From positions 8,204,001 through 8,268,000 of the forward strand of contig CM072343.1 in the NCBI GenBank assembly GCA_036874045.1: a stretch of DNA of 64,000 nucleotides. Reading direction: 5' to 3'. Numbering within the stretch: position 1 is the first letter of the stretch; each line of letters opens with the position of its first letter. This DNA is from Cymodocea nodosa. Taxonomy: Eukaryota > Streptophyta > Magnoliopsida > Alismatales > Cymodoceaceae. The notes under the pieces are model-generated. The model was not told where the DNA came from. It did not search any database and saw only the letters and a program-made list of their open reading frames with translations. Made by a program: the position numbers and the translations under genes. Of the stretch, positions 59,411-64,000 are shown one piece after another.

Positions 59411-60537
59411 ATGCTTGTGTTTTATAGTTAAATCAATGAAGCAAGTATGTTGAGTTATTTGTAACTCCACGGACTATTTATTTTTTAATATACCACTGTA
59501 GCGGTTGCAGAAACAGGACAGTTGGAAGGAAAAACCACGATCGCACATATCACGTAGGAATTCACTCATCAAAGGGAGAAGAAATCATCCTCATTGATAT
59601 GAATGAAGGAAATCCAACCGATCATTCAAGCAGAAGCAGTTACCATTGAAGAAATATAAAAGAAAAGAAGAAAAAGAAGTAAAGTGTGTGATCGATGGGT
59701 ATAGCCAATGCATACAGAGGAGGAGCACCGAGCTTTCTGCAGATAGTGTCAGCAATTCTCTAAAGTACCACACCAACCATCATTACCACTACCATAATCA
59801 CCAACCATCGGAGGTCTGTGAGGATACTTTCCCGATGTCAGGTCGATTCCGAGCCAAACACAATGCTTGACAACCACTATGAGGAGTGATCGCGTTGCGG
59901 GAAGGGAAGCCATTTTCACCAAGCATCGACTCATATCTCAAGAGATCGTAAAGCTTCTAGCCTTAGCTTCGGGTTGATGCCTGTATGCTGAAGAGGAGAT
60001 CATCTTGCAATTCTGGACTCGCGATTCTATAGGGAGATGAGACATAATTGTAAGTGGTCTAATTTTCAGTGGTGTAATCGCATTGCATGTAGTGACGGAA
60101 GTATTTACTGTCGATTGAGATTACTTTACATTTAACTTTTCACCCATTTCCATGTTCATATTAAAACAAAAATACCAAAACCAACTTATCTGTGTTTGTA
60201 TTTTGTATTTGAGTGTTGTATTGTTTGTGTTGTATTGTTTGTGTTGTATCGTGATTAATGTTATCTTTGTCAATGTTGTGATTGTTTTATATTTGTTTTA
60301 GTTTTATAATTTACTGAAATTAGTTCGTTCAAAAGACTTACAGATTTTAATGGGTATCGTTTGAATTATCTAAATGTAAGTATGCTTAATGATAATCCAA
60401 TGTTTATTAACATTAAAGAGCTTAATTGATGTTATTTACAATCTGTGGAATCGCCCAATGGTTGGCTGAATTCCTCTATAAATAGCAGTATTAAAAAAAA
60501 AAGGCAGGCTCATAGAGTTAACATAAGTCCACGAGGT

Positions 60538-60601
60538 TAGTCCGTTGAGTTAACCATAACTCAACGAACTTTGTCTGTTGAGTTAACTATAACTCAACAG
60601 A
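60538..60601. repeat. Two GTTGAGTTA hairpins near the A''' LTR end
   Basis: CTGTTGAGTTA (60575-60585) pairs with TAACTCAACAG (60590-60600), an 11-bp stem with a 4-base loop. Element A has CCGTTGAGTTA/TAACTCAACGG at the matching place, so one base pair changed on both arms. Confidence 0.9.
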
Positions 60602-60911
60602 GGGCTTATTGAAGATATAAATTTGATAGTTAACAAACGGAACATTTCTCAATTCTTAAACAATTCTCTATGAGATCGACCTGTACTTGCACACTAATAC
60701 AATAGACACTATGCACTTGCAATTAAAATACAAATTGGAATTAATATCTAATTTGTGTTAAAGGTTGTTTGTTTACTTCTAAAAAAAGAATAGGCATAAA
60801 GATAAATTAACTAAGTAAAAATAGAAGTTAACAAATCCAAGTTTTTCTAGTGCATTGTTGGAGATCCAATCAGGTTTTCTGGTGTCGTGCTGGGTAATCA
60901 AACAAGTTTTA

Positions 60912-60929
60912 TGGTACCGTTGCTAGGGA
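60912..60929 (+). other. Primer binding site of A'''
   Basis: TGGTACCGTTGCTAGGGA is a tRNA-Asp-type site, seven bases after the LTR end. Confidence 0.85.
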
Positions 60930-61008
60930 ATTGAGTAGCTAAGCAACTGTTAGAGCTGTTTTGTTTTAATAGCCAGAGTGTTGTGTGATTTCTTTTGTAA
61001 TTGAGAAT

Positions 61009-62905
61009 ATGGCATATGCTTATGCTCAAAGATTTCTGAAAATTGTAGTTAGCATATGTGAATTCTACAATTCTAAAGGTCACAACATTTCTGACTGTTT
61101 GAAACTGAGACGTTTGTAGATGGTTAGATCCCATGAACAACAAATGAATTATCCTCAGTATAATAGAGTCGAATATGAGAATCCTATAGTTTACTCAACT
61201 AATGGTTAGTATAGAATGTGTAATATGTTGAGAGACACTAAAGTTTGGGATAGGTATGACAGACTAGAGCGTAGTATAGAGCAAAACCTAGACAAACTAG
61301 AACACTTTATGTGTCAGCAACAAGAAGTCAACCAATTAAATTATAAGGAAGTATATTTAGAACCTAAAATGGATATAATTTACGAAACTTAAAAAACCAT
61401 AATGAAAATTGATCAAAAATTGAATGCAATGAGATTACATGATTTGGAAAGAAAACTAAAAGCATTGGACGAATATACAATGAAAATACAAGTTATGCAA
61501 CAGGACAGTAAAAATTATAATATTATAGATCTGCATAATTTGCAAAATATACAGCAAACAGAAAATATTAATGCAAGAGAATTTAAAGAATGCACTTTAA
61601 AACTAAAAGCAATTGAAGATCATAATCACGAAAATGATATACAAAAACATCATGAGAGTAACAAAAATCTGGAAGATGTATGTGTAACATTAAGATCTGG
61701 AACTGATATACCACCAAGAACTCAAAATGAAAATAATATGAAGGTGGATAAGAGTAAAAATCAAAATGATAACGAAAATGTAATAGCTGAAAATCTAGAA
61801 ATCACTAAAGAACAATCTGAATCTGCTAATGAAGCTAAAAATGATCAAACAAATCAATTAAAAGAAAAAGAATCTTTTAAATCACAATCTTTAGCACCCT
61901 ATCCTGAAAGATTACGACAAACAATACCTGAAAAATAAGAAAAAATCAGAGAAATTTTTGAAAAAATACAAGTTAACATTCCTTTGTTAGATCTATCGTA
62001 GAAAATGCCACCTTGTGCTAAATTTCTAAAGGATTAGTGTACTAAGAAAAGAGAGCGAAAAGTTCTTAGAAAGGTCTTTTTAATTGAGCAAAGTAGTTCC
62101 CTATTTCTGCCACAAATTCCTAAAATGTTATCTGATCTTGGAATCTCTGTTATATCATGCACCATAGGAAATACCATTCTAGAAAGAACCTTAATAGACT
62201 TAGGACCAGGTATAAATGTTATGCCAAGTGATATATTTGCATTTTTAGGATTAGAAGGCTTAACTCCTACTAGTACGGTTATTCAATTAGCTAATAGAAG
62301 TATAAGATACCCTAGAGGAAAAATAAAGGATGTTTTAATTAAAATCAAAAACTTTATATATCCTATTGATATTGTAATTTTGGATTCCCAACAAATTAAG
62401 CATAAAAATAGTGATACATCTTTAATTTTGGGAAGACTATTTTTAGCAACATCAAGGGATGTTATATATTGTAAAACTGGAGTAATGAAATTAGCATATG
62501 GTAATGAGGATACTCAATTAAATATTTTCAAACTAGAAAGGTTTGAGGAGTTAGAAATATCCTTACATACCATAAACTTTTTAGAGGATGAAGGAGATAT
62601 GTTAGATGATGTGATTCAAAAAGAATTAAATAGGCAAATTAATTCTGAAACTTTAGAGGAAAGTGAAAGCATAAATATAGAAGGAGATCAAGAAGAAATT
62701 AATTTAGAAAATGATGGTGTTCAATTAGGAGCTCTAACTTCTGATGAGCAACGTTTAGAATTAAAATCTTTAACTCCTGAATTAACCTATATCTTTTTAG
62801 AAGAGAGACGAACCTATCTAATCATTATTGCTTTAGATTTAAAAGAGGATCAAATAGCTAAATTAAAAGATGTAGTAAAAAGTTATAAAGAAGAAATAGG
62901 ATGGA
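61009..62905 (+). pseudogene. Zinc-knuckle ORF and protease of A'''
   Basis: One frame from ATG 61009 (MAYAYAQRFLK) runs to the next LTR with about six stops (for example near 61120, 61207, 61390 and 61936). The zinc knuckle has lost one Cys (CEFYNSKGHNISDC). The protease starts near 62110, with DLGPGINVMPS in place of DLGAGINVMPS, and ILGRLFLA. The capsid domain is again absent. The frame ends at VKSYKEEIGW, where an LTR begins. Confidence 0.88.
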
Positions 62906-64000
62906 TGTTTAGAATGAAAAAGTGCATATTATTAACGGTTAAATGATGGTTAATTGCATAATATTTAGCTTATCATATAAGAATTAAGTCATTATGTTAT
63001 AATTGCACTGTTATATGCTTTAATTGAAGAATCTACTTAAATTAGGGGAATTAATGTTAATTTAGTACATTTATGAACTGTCGATAAGTTGCAGGTTGTG
63101 AAATTCTTAAGTATCCGAATTATCTGATAATTCGGACAGTTATGATTAACAAACCGAATATGTATCGGATAGTTATGTTTAAATTGTCGAACAGTTATCT
63201 TTTGAGAGAATATTTTATTATTTCCTGAAGTACACATGTCAAAACCATAATGAATGACTTAAGTGAATTTTCGGTGAGTTATCTATAACTATCCAAAATT
63301 GCAGCTGGGCATCGGATAGTTATCCTTGTAACTCTCCGAAATCTCTTTTTATTTATAAAATAGCTAAGGACACGTGTCGTATTCTGGGAAATTGACTTAG
63401 GTGGATTTTTGGTGAGTTAGCTGTAACTATTCGAAATGCATCTGATAGTTAGACCTGTAACTCTCCAAAATGTTATTTTATGATTAAACTGCTGCTGACA
63501 CATGTTGAGATCTGGTAGATTTACTTAAGTTATATATCAGTGAGTTATTTGTAAGTATCCGAAATACATCTGAGCATCGGATAGTTAAGTTTATAAGTAT
63601 CTGAAATGCACTTGAGCATCAGATAATTAAATTTATGCACGTGTTTTATAGTTAAATCAACGAAGAAAGTCCATTGAGTTATCTGTAACTCTTATCTGTA
63701 ACTCCACGGACTATATATTTTCTAATATGCCACTGTAGCAGTTGCAGGAACAGACAGTTGGAAGAGAAAAACCATGTTTGCACGTATCGCGTAGGGAAAG
63801 AAATCATCACCGTTAATACGAATGAAGGAAATCCAATCGACCATTCAAGCAGAAGCAGTTACTACTGAAGAAATATAAAAGAAAAGAAGAAAAAAGAAGT
63901 GTGTGATCGATGGGTGGACAATGTGTGTAGAGGAGGATCGGTGACGCAATTCTCTGAAGTACCACACCAACCACCATCATCACCACCATCATCACCACCA
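62906..64000 (+). repeat. LTR of a further A-family element (A4), cut by the window end
   Basis: It starts TGTTTAGAATGAAAAAGTGC directly against the A''' protease-RT linker and parallels 58600 onwards to the window end. It is most simply a new element inserted in A'''. The preceding ATGGA (62901-62905) would be its target duplication. An internal deletion of A''' joining to its own 3' LTR is the alternative. Confidence 0.8.

Larger units (their letters stand above)
58600..60904 (+). repeat. A''' 5' LTR (2305 bp)
   Basis: It starts TGTTTAGAATG and ends TCAAACA before the primer site. It is homologous to the A LTR in inverse orientation. Part of its U3 (about 58800-59410) carries CGGATAGTTA/TAACTATCCG arms in place of the Sirevirus-like module of A. 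The last part (60538-60601) has two hairpins of the CGTTGAGTTA class. ATCTC (58595-58599) is the probable left target duplication. Confidence 0.9.

Noticed and set aside
1-64000. tRNA or rRNA genes
   Set aside because: Only short tRNA-complementary primer sites were seen. No cloverleaf or rRNA sequence was recognised, though a tRNA scan was not run.

Overview
The window is AT-rich and almost entirely transposable element. It looks like gene-poor repeat-dense DNA (probably heterochromatin) of a large-genome flowering plant. The evidence is Ty1/copia elements of the Sirevirus type (tRNA-iMet primer site, gag-pol in one frame, an extra ORF after pol, AAAAAGGGGGAGAT polypurine tract), Ty3/gypsy elements of the Athila type (tRNA-Asp primer site, Athila-style gag with a WRNHPN motif), and a plant-type F-box gene carried inside one gypsy element. 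No independent host gene, tRNA, rRNA or CRISPR array was seen. Element names S0, S1, S2, A, A', A'', A''', A4, B, B' and G1 are labels used only here.

Layout. 1-740: end of a Copia-like LTR. 772-2037 (-): S2, a Sirevirus gag fragment. 2038-4165 (-): G1, a gypsy fragment with RT/RNase H, integrase and then the start of gag. 4176-16819 (-): B, an Athila-like element with 2.6-2.9 kb LTRs, internally deleted, one LTR carrying a small inverted-repeat DNA transposon. 16991-21315 (+): 3' part of an old Sirevirus S0. 21316-33266 (+): S1, a complete Sirevirus inserted in the 3' LTR of S0, with 5-bp target duplication CTTCT. 33272-33718: more of the S0 LTR. 33719-50460 (-): A, a 16.7-kb Athila-like element inserted in the same S0 LTR (duplication GTTAG/ATTAG). 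50461-51363: last part of the S0 LTR. 51364-56515 (+): A', broken by B'. 56531-58599 (-): A''. 58600-62905 (+): A''', inserted in the A'' LTR. 62906-64000 (+): LTR of A4, running out of the window.

The most unusual content is in element A and its relatives. From the primer site the order is a zinc-knuckle ORF, protease, RT, RNase H, integrase, a 740-codon ORF ('ORFx'), then the gag capsid gene, then an F-box gene, then the polypurine region. So gag lies downstream of pol. Element B and fragment G1 repeat the gag-after-integrase order. In A, gag and the F-box gene each have only one in-frame stop, while pol and ORFx have many lesions. ORFx has a clear homologue of similar length and position in the Sireviruses S0 and S1. 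The copia and gypsy families also share a post-pol noncoding block and a 57-bp U3 module, which points to sequence exchange between retrotransposon superfamilies.

A second recurring structure is a set of short hairpins. Their arms change in sequence between loci but stay complementary (CGTTGAGTTA, CGGATAGTTA, CGGAAGGTTA classes). They lie in LTRs, in leaders, and in the gaps between the ORFs of element A.

All assignments come from reading the sequence and given translations by eye. No database search or alignment was run.
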